Positions 6,224-12,685 of a stretch of DNA of 26,366 nucleotides are shown here, one piece after another. Within the stretch, counting starts at the first letter, position 1. Every line of letters begins with the position of its first letter. The notes under the pieces were generated by a model, which ran no database searches, was not told where the DNA came from, and worked only from the letters and a program-made list of their open reading frames with translations. Both the position numbers and the translations under genes were made by a program. The DNA is taken from positions 1 through 26,366 of the forward strand of contig JBEKIF010000073.1 of the NCBI GenBank assembly GCA_050011895.1, written 5' to 3'. Source of the DNA: DATBGO01 sp050011895. GTDB taxonomy: Bacteria; Actinomycetota; Actinomycetes; Streptosporangiales; Streptosporangiaceae.

Positions 6224-8111
6224 TACCGTCCGCCGTCGTATTTGAGTAATAGGGAATGGTGAACTTGAATGTGGAACCGACATTAGGACCGGATTCCGCC
6301 CAGAGCTTTCCATTGTGCCATTCTATTATGGTCCGGCAGAAATTAAGTCCTATCCCTGATCCCGGCTCATCGGCTCCTACATTGGTCCCGCGGACATAGG
6401 GTTCAAAAATCGAATCTAGCCGTTCCCGCTGAATCCCGCGCCCGTTGTCCTTGATGGAGAACGTCCACGCATCGGCAACTCGCTTAGCAGAAACGTGGAC
6501 GGTCACTGCGGTATCGACTCGCCCATACTTGCAGGCGTTCTGCAGGAGGTTCTGGAAGAGGAAGCCTAGAAGGACCTCATCCGAGACTACCTGGGGCAGC
6601 GGATCACTGGTGATGGTGGCTTCCTCAGCAAACTGATCGACGGCAACGAGCATGTCACGGGATTCATCGAATGCCTTCTGGGAACTCACCAGTTTGCGGG
6701 AAGGCAAGCGGCCCTGAGTTAGCCCCGAGGCCGCCTGCAGCCCGAGGGTACGGCGCTGAACCCACCGGGAGCTGTCGACAATCCTGGTAAGCAGTTCCTT
6801 CAACTCGGGGTCCGCGTCCGGGCCGATGAGGTTCGCGGCCTCCTGGGAATTCCAGAGGATATGGTGTATGGGCGTCTTAAAGTCGTGGGCGCTGAAGTCG
6901 GCGAAGCGCGCCAGAAGCCCAGTGGTACGGTTGCGCTCGTCCTGGAGCCGCCGCCGTTCGGAGATGTCGCGGGCGAACCCGGCGGCCGCCACGACCTGGC
7001 CGTTGGCGTCGCGCACCGGCGAGATGGACAGCGAGATTTCGAACCGGGTGCCGTCCTTGCGGCGGCGGGTCGTCTCGTAGTGCTGGATGCGCTCGCCGCG
7101 GGCGATCCGGGCCCGGATCTCGAGCTCTTCCTGCTGCCGGGCCGGGTCGTCGGGGATGACGATGTCGATCGGCTGGCCGATAGCCTCCTCGGCGGTGTAG
7201 CCGTACATCTGGGTGGCGGCGTCGTTCCAGGACAAGATCTTGCCGGCCAGGTCCTTCGACACGATGGCGTCGTCGGAGTTCTCCACGATCGCGGCCTGGT
7301 ACTGGGCGGTCTGGAACACCCGCCGTTCGGAGATGTCGCGGGCGAACCCGGCGGCCGCCACGACCTGGCCAGTGGGGCCAGTGGCGTCGCGCACCGGCGA
7401 GATGGACAGCGAGATTTCGAACCGGGTGCCGTCCTTGCGGCGGCGGGTCGTCTCGTAGTGCTGGATGCGCTCGCCGCGGGCGATCCGGGCCCGGATATCG
7501 AGCTCTTCCTGCTGCCGGGCCGGGTCGTCGGGGATGACGATGTCGATCGGCTGGCCGATAGCCTCCTCGGCGGTGTAGCCGTACATCTGGGTGGCAGCGT
7601 CGTTCCAGGACAAGATCTTGCCGGCCAGGTCCTCGGACACGATGGCGTCGTCGGAGTTCTCCACGATCGCGGCCTGGTACTGGGCGGTCTGGAACACCCG
7701 CCGTTCGGAGATGTCGCGGGCGAACCCGGCGGCCGCCACGACCTGGCCGTGGGCGTCGCGCACCGGCGAGATGGACAGCGAGATTTCGAACCGGGTGCCG
7801 TCCTTGCGGCGGCGGATCGTCTCGTAGTGCTGGATGCGCTCGCCGCGGGCGATCCGGGCCCGGATCTCCTGTTCTTCCTGCTGCCGGGCCGGATTCTCGG
7901 GGATGACGATGTCGATCGGCTGGCCGATAGCCTCCTCGGCGGTGTAGCCGTACATCTGGGTGGCGGCGTCGTTCCAGGACAAGATCTTGCCGCCCAGGTC
8001 CTTCGACACGATGGCGTCGTCGGAGTTCTCCACGATCGCGGCCTGGTACTGGGCGGAGTCGTACTCCGTCCTTCCGAGCGAGGCGCTTGTATCCGGACGT
8101 GCTGGTTTCAT
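6213..8111 (-). CDS. Sensor histidine kinase with three near-identical PAS domains
   Basis: The 632-residue kinase has no transmembrane segment and should be cytoplasmic. Residues about 20-390 are three successive PAS/PAC units, each reading QYQAAIVENSDDAIVS, SWNDAATQMYGYTAEEAIGQ, HYETxRRRKDGTRFEISLSI, then AAAGFARDISERR. The dimerisation helix follows with the phospho-acceptor His409 in FADFSAHDFKTPIHHI, of the phytochrome-kinase type. The catalytic domain shows the N box (QNLLQNACKYG), G1 (IKDNGRGI), F box (IFEPYVRG) and G2 (GSGIGLNFCRTI). All catalytic motifs look intact. No cofactor-binding signature for haem or flavin was identified in the PAS units, so the signal is unknown. The start at 8111 has only a weak ribosome-binding site. 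The 3' end overlaps the receiver gene. The PAS half is markedly more GC-rich than the kinase half. Confidence 0.92.
   Translation of the reverse strand: MKPARPDTSASLGRTEYDSAQYQAAIVENSDDAIVSKDLGGKILSWNDAATQMYGYTAEEAIGQPIDIVIPENPARQQEEQEIRARIARGERIQHYETIRRRKDGTRFEISLSISPVRDAHGQVVAAAGFARDISERRVFQTAQYQAAIVENSDDAIVSEDLAGKILSWNDAATQMYGYTAEEAIGQPIDIVIPDDPARQQEELDIRARIARGERIQHYETTRRRKDGTRFEISLSISPVRDATGPTGQVVAAAGFARDISERRVFQTAQYQAAIVENSDDAIVSKDLAGKILSWNDAATQMYGYTAEEAIGQPIDIVIPDDPARQQEELEIRARIARGERIQHYETTRRRKDGTRFEISLSISPVRDANGQVVAAAGFARDISERRRLQDERNRTTGLLARFADFSAHDFKTPIHHILWNSQEAANLIGPDADPELKELLTRIVDSSRWVQRRTLGLQAASGLTQGRLPSRKLVSSQKAFDESRDMLVAVDQFAEEATITSDPLPQVVSDEVLLGFLFQNLLQNACKYGRVDTAVTVHVSAKRVADAWTFSIKDNGRGIQRERLDSIFEPYVRGTNVGADEPGSGIGLNFCRTIIEWHNGKLWAESGPNVGSTFKFTIPYYSNTTADGNER
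6952..8055. repeat. Tandem triplicate of a PAS-coding unit, 369/378/357 bp
   Basis: The block CGCCGTTCGGAGATGTCG recurs at 6952, 7321 and 7699, and long stretches between these points are identical apart from scattered substitutions. The middle copy is nine bases longer because of a local duplication near 7369-7382 (CCAGTGGGGCCAGTGG), which adds three residues. The copy nearest the start codon ends where the match stops, about 8055. The near-identity at DNA level points to recent duplication or ongoing gene conversion. Confidence 0.92.
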
Positions 8112-8121
8112 GTGGAGTCAC

Positions 8122-8139
8122 CGTTCCCGAAACGTTCCC
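8122..8139 (-). promoter_or_regulatory. Direct repeat upstream of the kinase gene
   Basis: Two copies of GGGAACG (minus strand; CGTTCCC on plus at 8122 and 8133) sit 11 bases apart, about one helical turn, just 10-28 bases before the kinase start codon. The spacing suits a dimeric regulator, for example autoregulation by the HTH regulator of the operon. It could also affect translation, since it lies where a ribosome-binding site would be. The repeat is visible; the role is inferred. Confidence 0.35.
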
Positions 8140-8195
8140 GGCTGACTGTACGGTGTCACGAGCGCACCGAACAGCCCAGCTTTCGACAACCCCGC

Positions 8196-8211
8196 CCCCC
8201 AAATTTGGGGG
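8196..8211. promoter_or_regulatory. Perfect 16-bp palindrome upstream of the kinase operon
   Basis: CCCCCAAATTTGGGGG is a perfect palindrome 85 bases upstream of the kinase start. Related C5-A/T-G strings occur in the two upstream elements (CCCCCAATTTTGG at 8742-8754, and GTTTTGGGGG with AATTGGGGG near 4183-4205). A palindrome without a loop is more likely a protein-binding site than an RNA hairpin. Confidence 0.4.
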
Positions 8212-8364
8212 AAGACGACGGCTCTCGCGAGGCGACCACGGCGACTTGCCCTTAACAGGAAACCGCTGCCAGTCAGAGGAGGACAGGGTGTTAGCGGTTT
8301 GCTTACTTAAGGCGGCCAGCGGCTTGCTCAGCGGGATCTTCGGTGGCGCTCTCTTATCGATCTC

Positions 8365-8583
8365 CTACGCTGCCCAGGTATGGCCGGTCTCGCGAGCCGG
8401 TACGGGACCGCGGCTGTACAGGCCGTTGATCCGCCGGGCGCCGCGAGCTACTCGGTCCGGGCTGTCACCGGTCAGGCTGAAGGCCCGCTCTTCGCGGCGG
8501 ATCCCCAACGAGACAACCGCGAGGACCCCGATCCCGGTACCGGTGATCATCAGTACCGTCGTCAACACAAAGATCTCGATCAC
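8365..8583 (-). CDS. Small single-pass membrane protein
   Basis: This 72-residue protein starts at a GTG (8583) with AGGAG nine bases upstream. A hydrophobic helix at about residues 3-28 (EIFVLTTVLMITGTGIGVLA) is followed by an IRREERAFSLT segment and a basic C-terminal half. Short actinobacterial proteins with one N-terminal helix followed by 'IRREER-SLS--APDR' are familiar to me as conserved hypotheticals, so I think the gene is real. Third positions are strongly G/C, as expected for coding DNA here. Its upstream region carries copy B of the element also found before the NYN operon, which suggests shared regulation. The function is unknown. Confidence 0.6.
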   Translation of the reverse strand: MIEIFVLTTVLMITGTGIGVLAVVSLGIRREERAFSLTGDSPDRVARGARRINGLYSRGPVPARETGHTWAA

Positions 8584-8658
8584 TGATGATCACTCCTGTC
8601 ACTACCATTCCACCAAGCCGCTGGGATGCCCTAGGACCGATGGCAGATGCCCACCTGT

Positions 8659-8762
8659 CGGTTCGCAGAACTTTTTGTGCGGCATTAACCACTTCATCAG
8701 CCCCCTGGTCCCTCGCCCACCCGAATAGTGGAGCCGCGTCGACCCCCAATTTTGGCCTCAAC
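8659..8762 (-). promoter_or_regulatory. Upstream element, copy B (shared with 4095-4200)
   Basis: This 104-base stretch lies 76 bases upstream of the small membrane-protein start. On the minus strand it shares with copy A the blocks TTGAGGCC, GCTCCAC, TGAAGTGGTTAAT, CGCACAAA and a GTTC-N3-GAAC inverted repeat, in the same order and with nearly the same spacing. The parts between the blocks have diverged. It is probably a promoter with operator; this is not proven. Confidence 0.5.
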
Positions 8763-8858
8763 ATGGGGCCCCGCAGCACAGGGCCCCGGGCAGCTTCCAG
8801 CGCAACAACGAGCCGGCCTGGGCAGGCCCTCGCCGCCGGGCCCGTGCCAGACCCGTAG

Positions 8859-9536
8859 GGGGAGATCCGTGCCGGACATCCAGACCTTGTTCTGCGGCGA
8901 ACCGTTGACCCCCGGGTGGTCATCAATAGCGGACAGGCCCGGCAGGTCCTGGCCGCAGTCGGCGACCAGGGACCGCGCGGCGAGCGGCTGAAGGCGTTCT
9001 TCGGCTGCATGTACTACGCAGCACTTCGCCCCGAGGAGGCGATTGACCTACGCAGGGAAGAGAACCTGATAAGCCTGCCAGAGAGCGGCTGGGGAGAGCT
9101 GCGCCTGACCCACTCCCAGCCGCGCAGCGGCACCCGGTGGACCGACATCGGCCAGTCCCGCGAGCGGCGCGAGCTCAAGCACCGCGCGTTAGGCGAGACC
9201 CGCCTGGTCCCGGTTCACCCCGAACTTGTAATCCTGCTCCGCGAGCACATGGAACGGTTCGGCACCGGACGCGGCGGGCGGATCCTCACAGGGCCGCGCG
9301 GCGGGACAGTCGCCGAATGGGGCTACCTGGAGGTGTTCCACGCGGCTCGCCGGGAGGCGCTTGGCGACGCCGATGCGCGAACCCCGCTGATGGGCAGGCC
9401 CTACGACCTGCGCCACGCCGCCGTCTCGACCTGGCTCAACGCGGGCGTGCCTGCCGCGCAGGTCGCCGAGTGGGCAGGCCACAGCGTGGGCCGTGTGCTG
9501 GCGCTGCCGATTATTTTCTGCTTCCTCTTGGGTTGA
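8859..9536 (+). pseudogene. Truncated tyrosine recombinase/integrase, catalytic domain only
   Basis: The open frame begins after a TAG at 8856 without a proper start and reads RTVDPRVVINSGQARQVLAA, then FFGCMYYAALRPEEAIDLRR, then YDLRHAAVSTWLNAGVPAAQ and VAEWAGHSV. These are the Arg-I region, the H-x-x-R motif and the GH motif of phage-type integrases. The family normally continues 'LLRVYAK', carrying the catalytic tyrosine. Here similarity stops at GHSV (about 9490) and the frame ends in unrelated GRVLALPIIFCFLLG. Both the N-terminal DNA-binding domain and the nucleophile are missing, so it should be inactive. It is most likely the relic of an excised or decayed integrative element. Confidence 0.75.
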
Positions 9537-9837
9537 TGCAGGCCGCTGGCGAGCGCATATGAGCCGGTTCTGTGCGCTGCCGTCGGCTGTGCGGGCTCGG
9601 CCTCTCGCATGGCTCGGCCACGCCGATGCCACCGGCGTGTTCGCCCGCGCCGGATTTGGCGAGCCGCGCTGGCACCAGCTGATCGCCATCCCCGAGAACC
9701 CGGCAGCCCATCCAGCGGCGCCAGCTGCCCGCCCGCACCTGTACCCGCCGACCAGCCCCTGCTGCTCGAGGCAGGCTGACCCAGCAAAGGACCACCCAGG
9801 CCATGACCACCAGCCCTGCGCCGGACGAGCGTCACCC

Positions 9838-9967
9838 GGCCGGAGCCTCTCGATGGTGCCGGTGTCGGTGACGTCGAGACGGTCTGCCCGAGCTGGCGCA
9901 CGACCTCGCGGCCGATTCCCCGGTTGCCGCCGGTCACGACCGCGATCCGACCCGTGCCGGAATCCAT
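9838..9967 (-). pseudogene. Remnant of a short-chain dehydrogenase/reductase (SDR) N-terminus
   Basis: From an ATG at 9967 the minus strand reads RIAVVTGGNRGIGREVVRQL, the classic SDR strand-1 and TGxxxGIG dinucleotide-binding motif. The frame then breaks, and a neighbouring frame reads RLDVTDTGTIERL, which matches the SDR strand-3/4 region (LDVTD). About 30 residues between these are gone, and nothing of the catalytic YxxxK region is found further downstream. The fragment lies divergently to the FUSC gene with only 23 bases between the two start codons. Bases 9540-9837 hold no other recognisable gene. Confidence 0.6.
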
Positions 9968-9977
9968 CCGCCCATCG

Positions 9978-9983
9978 TAGGCT
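9978..9983 (+). promoter_or_regulatory. Candidate -10 box of a leaderless transcript (FUSC gene)
   Basis: TAGGCT lies seven bases before the ATG at 9991, with no ribosome-binding site in between. This geometry puts the transcription start at or beside the start codon, as in leaderless actinobacterial mRNAs. The same TAGGCT sits eight bases before the GTG of the AAA ATPase gene. No convincing -35 box was seen. Confidence 0.4.
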
Positions 9984-9990
9984 TAGCCCG

Positions 9991-12276
9991 ATGACCGATT
10001 CCGCGCTCGCGGCCCCGCCCGCCCGGCGACTGCGGGCCCGGCTGCCACGGTCCTGGACGCCAGGGACGCCGGGCCAGTCCCTCTGGCGGGTGACGTGGTC
10101 GACCCCTGCCGCCATGCGGGCGGTGCGCGCCACGATCGTCATGCCGTCGCTGTTCGCGCTGACCTTCACGGTGATCGGCGACCTGCAGATGGCGACGTTT
10201 GCCGCCTTCGGGAGTTTCGCCACGCTTGTCTTGGCGTCCTTCGGCGGAACCAGGCGGGACAAGGCCATCGCGCACCTCGGGCTCGCCGTGGTCGGCAGCG
10301 TGGTGCTGACCATCGGGACGGCGGTCCACGCCGAGGCTTGGCTGGCGGCGCTCGTGACCATCCCGGTGGCCTTCGCGATCTTCTTCGCCGGGGTGGCCGG
10401 GCCCAACGCCGCCTCCGGCGTCACCGCCGCGCTGCTCGCCTACGTGCTGCCGGTCGCCTCCCCCGGCGCGATCGCCGACATCCCGTCCCGGCTCGCGGGC
10501 TGGTGGCTGGCGTCCGTGGTGGGCACGGCGGCGGTGCTGCTGCTGTCGCCGCGATCACAGGGTGACCGGCTCCGCGCGGCAGCGGCCGCCCTGGCGACCG
10601 CGCTGGCCAGCCGCCTCGAGGCCGCCGGGCGCGGCGAGGCGACGCAGGCCGGCCAGGATGCGGCCAGCGCGGCCAAGCAGCGGCTTATAGACCTGTTCGC
10701 GGCCACGCCGTACCGGCCGACCGGCCTGGCAACGGCGGACCAGGGCCTGGCCAACATGACCGAGCTGCTCGAGTGGGTGACCTCGCTGACCGCCGACGCG
10801 CTGGACGGCCACGCGGACCTGCGACAGGCGGCGCCGGCCGACCGCGAGCTGCTCGCCGCGGCGGCGACCCTGCTCGCCGATGTGGCCCTGATGCTCAGCG
10901 ACCAGGACGTGTCCGCCGAGGACGTCGCGCGCGACATCGGCCGGCTGGAACACGCCAGGGAGGCCAGCTCCGCGTATCAGCATGAGCTGTCCGGGGACCC
11001 GGCCAGCATCGAGGCGGCGGCGCAGGACGCGGTGCACGCTCAGGAAATCGCGGTTGCCGCGCGGGGCGTGGCCGCGAACGCCTTGATCGCCACCCGGCGG
11101 GCCGACCCCGAGACCGTCGCCGCGCAGCGCCGCAGCTGGTACGGGGCTGGCGAAGGCAAGGACAGCTCGCTGACTGGGGGGCGGCTGGCCGGGGTGGCCG
11201 GCGCTGCCAGCGTCGCGGTGCGGCACGCCAGCGTGCGCTCGGTGTGGTTCCGCAGCAGCGCGCGCGGCGCGGTGGCGCTCGCGGCCGCGGTGGCCGTCGC
11301 CGACCTCCTCGACGTGCAGCACGGTTTCTGGGTGGTGCTCGGCACGCTCTCGGTGCTGCGCACGAACGCGGCGGCCACCGGGGCGACGGTGCTCCGGGCG
11401 CTGGCGGGCACCGTCGTCGGCTTCGCGATCGGGGCCGCGCTGATGCTGGCCATCGGCAGCGCGCCCACCGCCTTGTGGGTCGCCCTGCCCATCGCGGTCC
11501 TCGTGGCGGCCTACGCGCCGGGCACGGCGCCGTTTGCGGTTGGCCAGGCGGCGTTCACGGTCACGGTGATCGTGCTGTTCAACCTGCTGGTGCCGGCGGG
11601 CTGGAAGGTCGGTCTGGTCCGGGTGCAGGACGTCGTGCTCGGCTGCGCGGTGAGCCTGGTGGTCGGGGTGCTGTTCTGGCCGCGCGGTGCCAGCGCCGCA
11701 GTCGGCGACGACCTCGCCGACGCGTTCCGGACGGGCGCGGCGTACCTGACCCAGGCGGTGGACTGGTCCCTCGGCCTGCGCCAGGACGCGCCGGACACGG
11801 CCGTCGCCGCCGTCACGGCCGGCATCCGCCTCGACGACGCGCTCCGGCTGTTCCTGAGCGAGCAGGGAACCAAGCGGGCGTCCAAGCACGATCTGTGGAG
11901 CCTGGTCATGGCTACGATACGGCTCAGGCTCACCGCGCATTCACTGGCCGGCCTGCGCGCCTATTGCCCGCCGCTGGGCGTTGACGGGCATCCCGATCCG
12001 GTGCAATCGCTACGGCACCTGAGCGCGGACCTGGCCGGCTTCTACCGGCGCATCGCGGCCCTGGTCGGGCCGCCCGGCCATGATCAGCCGGTGCCCGTCG
12101 CGGTCCCGGCACTCTCCGGCGTCAGCGGGCCAGACGGCCCGGCGGCGGTGCCGTTCAGCGGCCCGCATTCGCTCTGGGTCCGTGAGCACCTTCAGGACCT
12201 CGGGTCGCACGCTGGCGACATTACCGGCCCTGCCGAGCACGTGGCCCAGCTGCGACGCGCTCCATGGTGGCGCTAG
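9991..12276 (+). CDS. FUSC-family (fusaric acid resistance/aromatic acid exporter-like) membrane protein
   Basis: The 761-residue protein has the two-bundle layout of FUSC/ArAE proteins. An N-terminal set of helices covers about 40-185 (TFAAFGSFATLVLASFGGTR, then a run of Ala/Val-rich helices). A helical cytoplasmic region of about 200 residues follows, then a second bundle at about 410-560 (LLDVQHGFWVVLGTLSVLRT, then TGATVLRALAGTVVGFAIG) and a soluble C-terminal domain. Family members export aromatic or other organic acids or contribute to envelope permeability; the substrate here is unknown. The ATG at 9991 marks the start of clear coding and is preceded by a -10-like box rather than a ribosome-binding site. 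An open frame extends far upstream, but its composition is that of non-coding DNA. It is a single gene without an obvious operon partner. Confidence 0.88.
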   Translation: MTDSALAAPPARRLRARLPRSWTPGTPGQSLWRVTWSTPAAMRAVRATIVMPSLFALTFTVIGDLQMATFAAFGSFATLVLASFGGTRRDKAIAHLGLAVVGSVVLTIGTAVHAEAWLAALVTIPVAFAIFFAGVAGPNAASGVTAALLAYVLPVASPGAIADIPSRLAGWWLASVVGTAAVLLLSPRSQGDRLRAAAAALATALASRLEAAGRGEATQAGQDAASAAKQRLIDLFAATPYRPTGLATADQGLANMTELLEWVTSLTADALDGHADLRQAAPADRELLAAAATLLADVALMLSDQDVSAEDVARDIGRLEHAREASSAYQHELSGDPASIEAAAQDAVHAQEIAVAARGVAANALIATRRADPETVAAQRRSWYGAGEGKDSSLTGGRLAGVAGAASVAVRHASVRSVWFRSSARGAVALAAAVAVADLLDVQHGFWVVLGTLSVLRTNAAATGATVLRALAGTVVGFAIGAALMLAIGSAPTALWVALPIAVLVAAYAPGTAPFAVGQAAFTVTVIVLFNLLVPAGWKVGLVRVQDVVLGCAVSLVVGVLFWPRGASAAVGDDLADAFRTGAAYLTQAVDWSLGLRQDAPDTAVAAVTAGIRLDDALRLFLSEQGTKRASKHDLWSLVMATIRLRLTAHSLAGLRAYCPPLGVDGHPDPVQSLRHLSADLAGFYRRIAALVGPPGHDQPVPVAVPALSGVSGPDGPAAVPFSGPHSLWVREHLQDLGSHAGDITGPAEHVAQLRRAPWWR

Positions 12277-12685
12277 CCGCCGGTTCGCCCGACCGCCACT
12301 CCCTGATCGCCATGGCCAGCAGGCCGGGCACCAGGTCGGTGGATCGGCGCAGCACCCACGCGGTTCCTTGGTGGCCATCCACCCGATCTCGGCCAGCCAG
12401 GCCGGCGGCGGACTGGCCTATGACGGTCCGCCCGCTACCGGAAATGAGGTCGGGAGGCTTCGGTGACCCGCGTTTTGCGGGGTCTTGCCCGGTTCGCTCT
12501 TGGCAGGTTACGCTTTGATGAAGGCAATGCCGCGGCTCCTGCGAGCAGGGGGCTGGTGGGCATGACGCCGATACATCCCTGGGCGTGGTCTCGAGCGGCG
12601 GCTGCCGCGGGTGGCACCTGACGTGCTCGTGGCGGTCGGTCCTGGCCTCATCGGGGCGGTGATCCGGATCAGCCTGGAGGCCGAG
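12277..12685. other. Intergenic region without a recognisable gene
   Basis: These 409 bases separate the FUSC and transketolase genes. Open frames exist on both strands, but none has a ribosome-binding site or a family pattern I recognise. A bulged hairpin near 12465-12484 may terminate FUSC transcripts. The last 20 bases contain the GGAGG site of the transketolase gene. Confidence 0.5.
12465..12484 (+). terminator. Possible weak terminator hairpin
   Basis: GACCCGC-GTTTT-GCGGGGTC can form a seven-pair stem with one bulged G and a five-base loop. It lies about 190 bases after the FUSC stop and is not followed by a T-run, so its role is uncertain. Confidence 0.3.

Noticed and set aside
6861..8255. 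Long plus-strand open frame opposite the kinase gene
   Set aside because: It is antisense to the PAS array and repeats with it. The kinase reading carries the intact PAS and catalytic motifs, while this one gives only Gly/Val-rich low-complexity repeats.
8288..8728. Plus-strand frame from GTG 8288 with AGGAGG upstream, starting VLAVCLLKAASGLLSG
   Set aside because: The start site is attractive and the first 30 residues are hydrophobic. However, the rest runs antisense through the better-supported small membrane-protein gene and the duplicated promoter element, with random-like composition.
9493..9990. In-frame upstream extension of the FUSC gene
   Set aside because: Residues before the ATG at 9991 are compositionally random, overlap the SDR and integrase relics, and contain no family similarity.
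12338..12410. Inverted repeat GGTGGAT...ATCCACC
   Set aside because: Seven pairs with a loop of more than 30 bases in GC-rich DNA is expected by chance.
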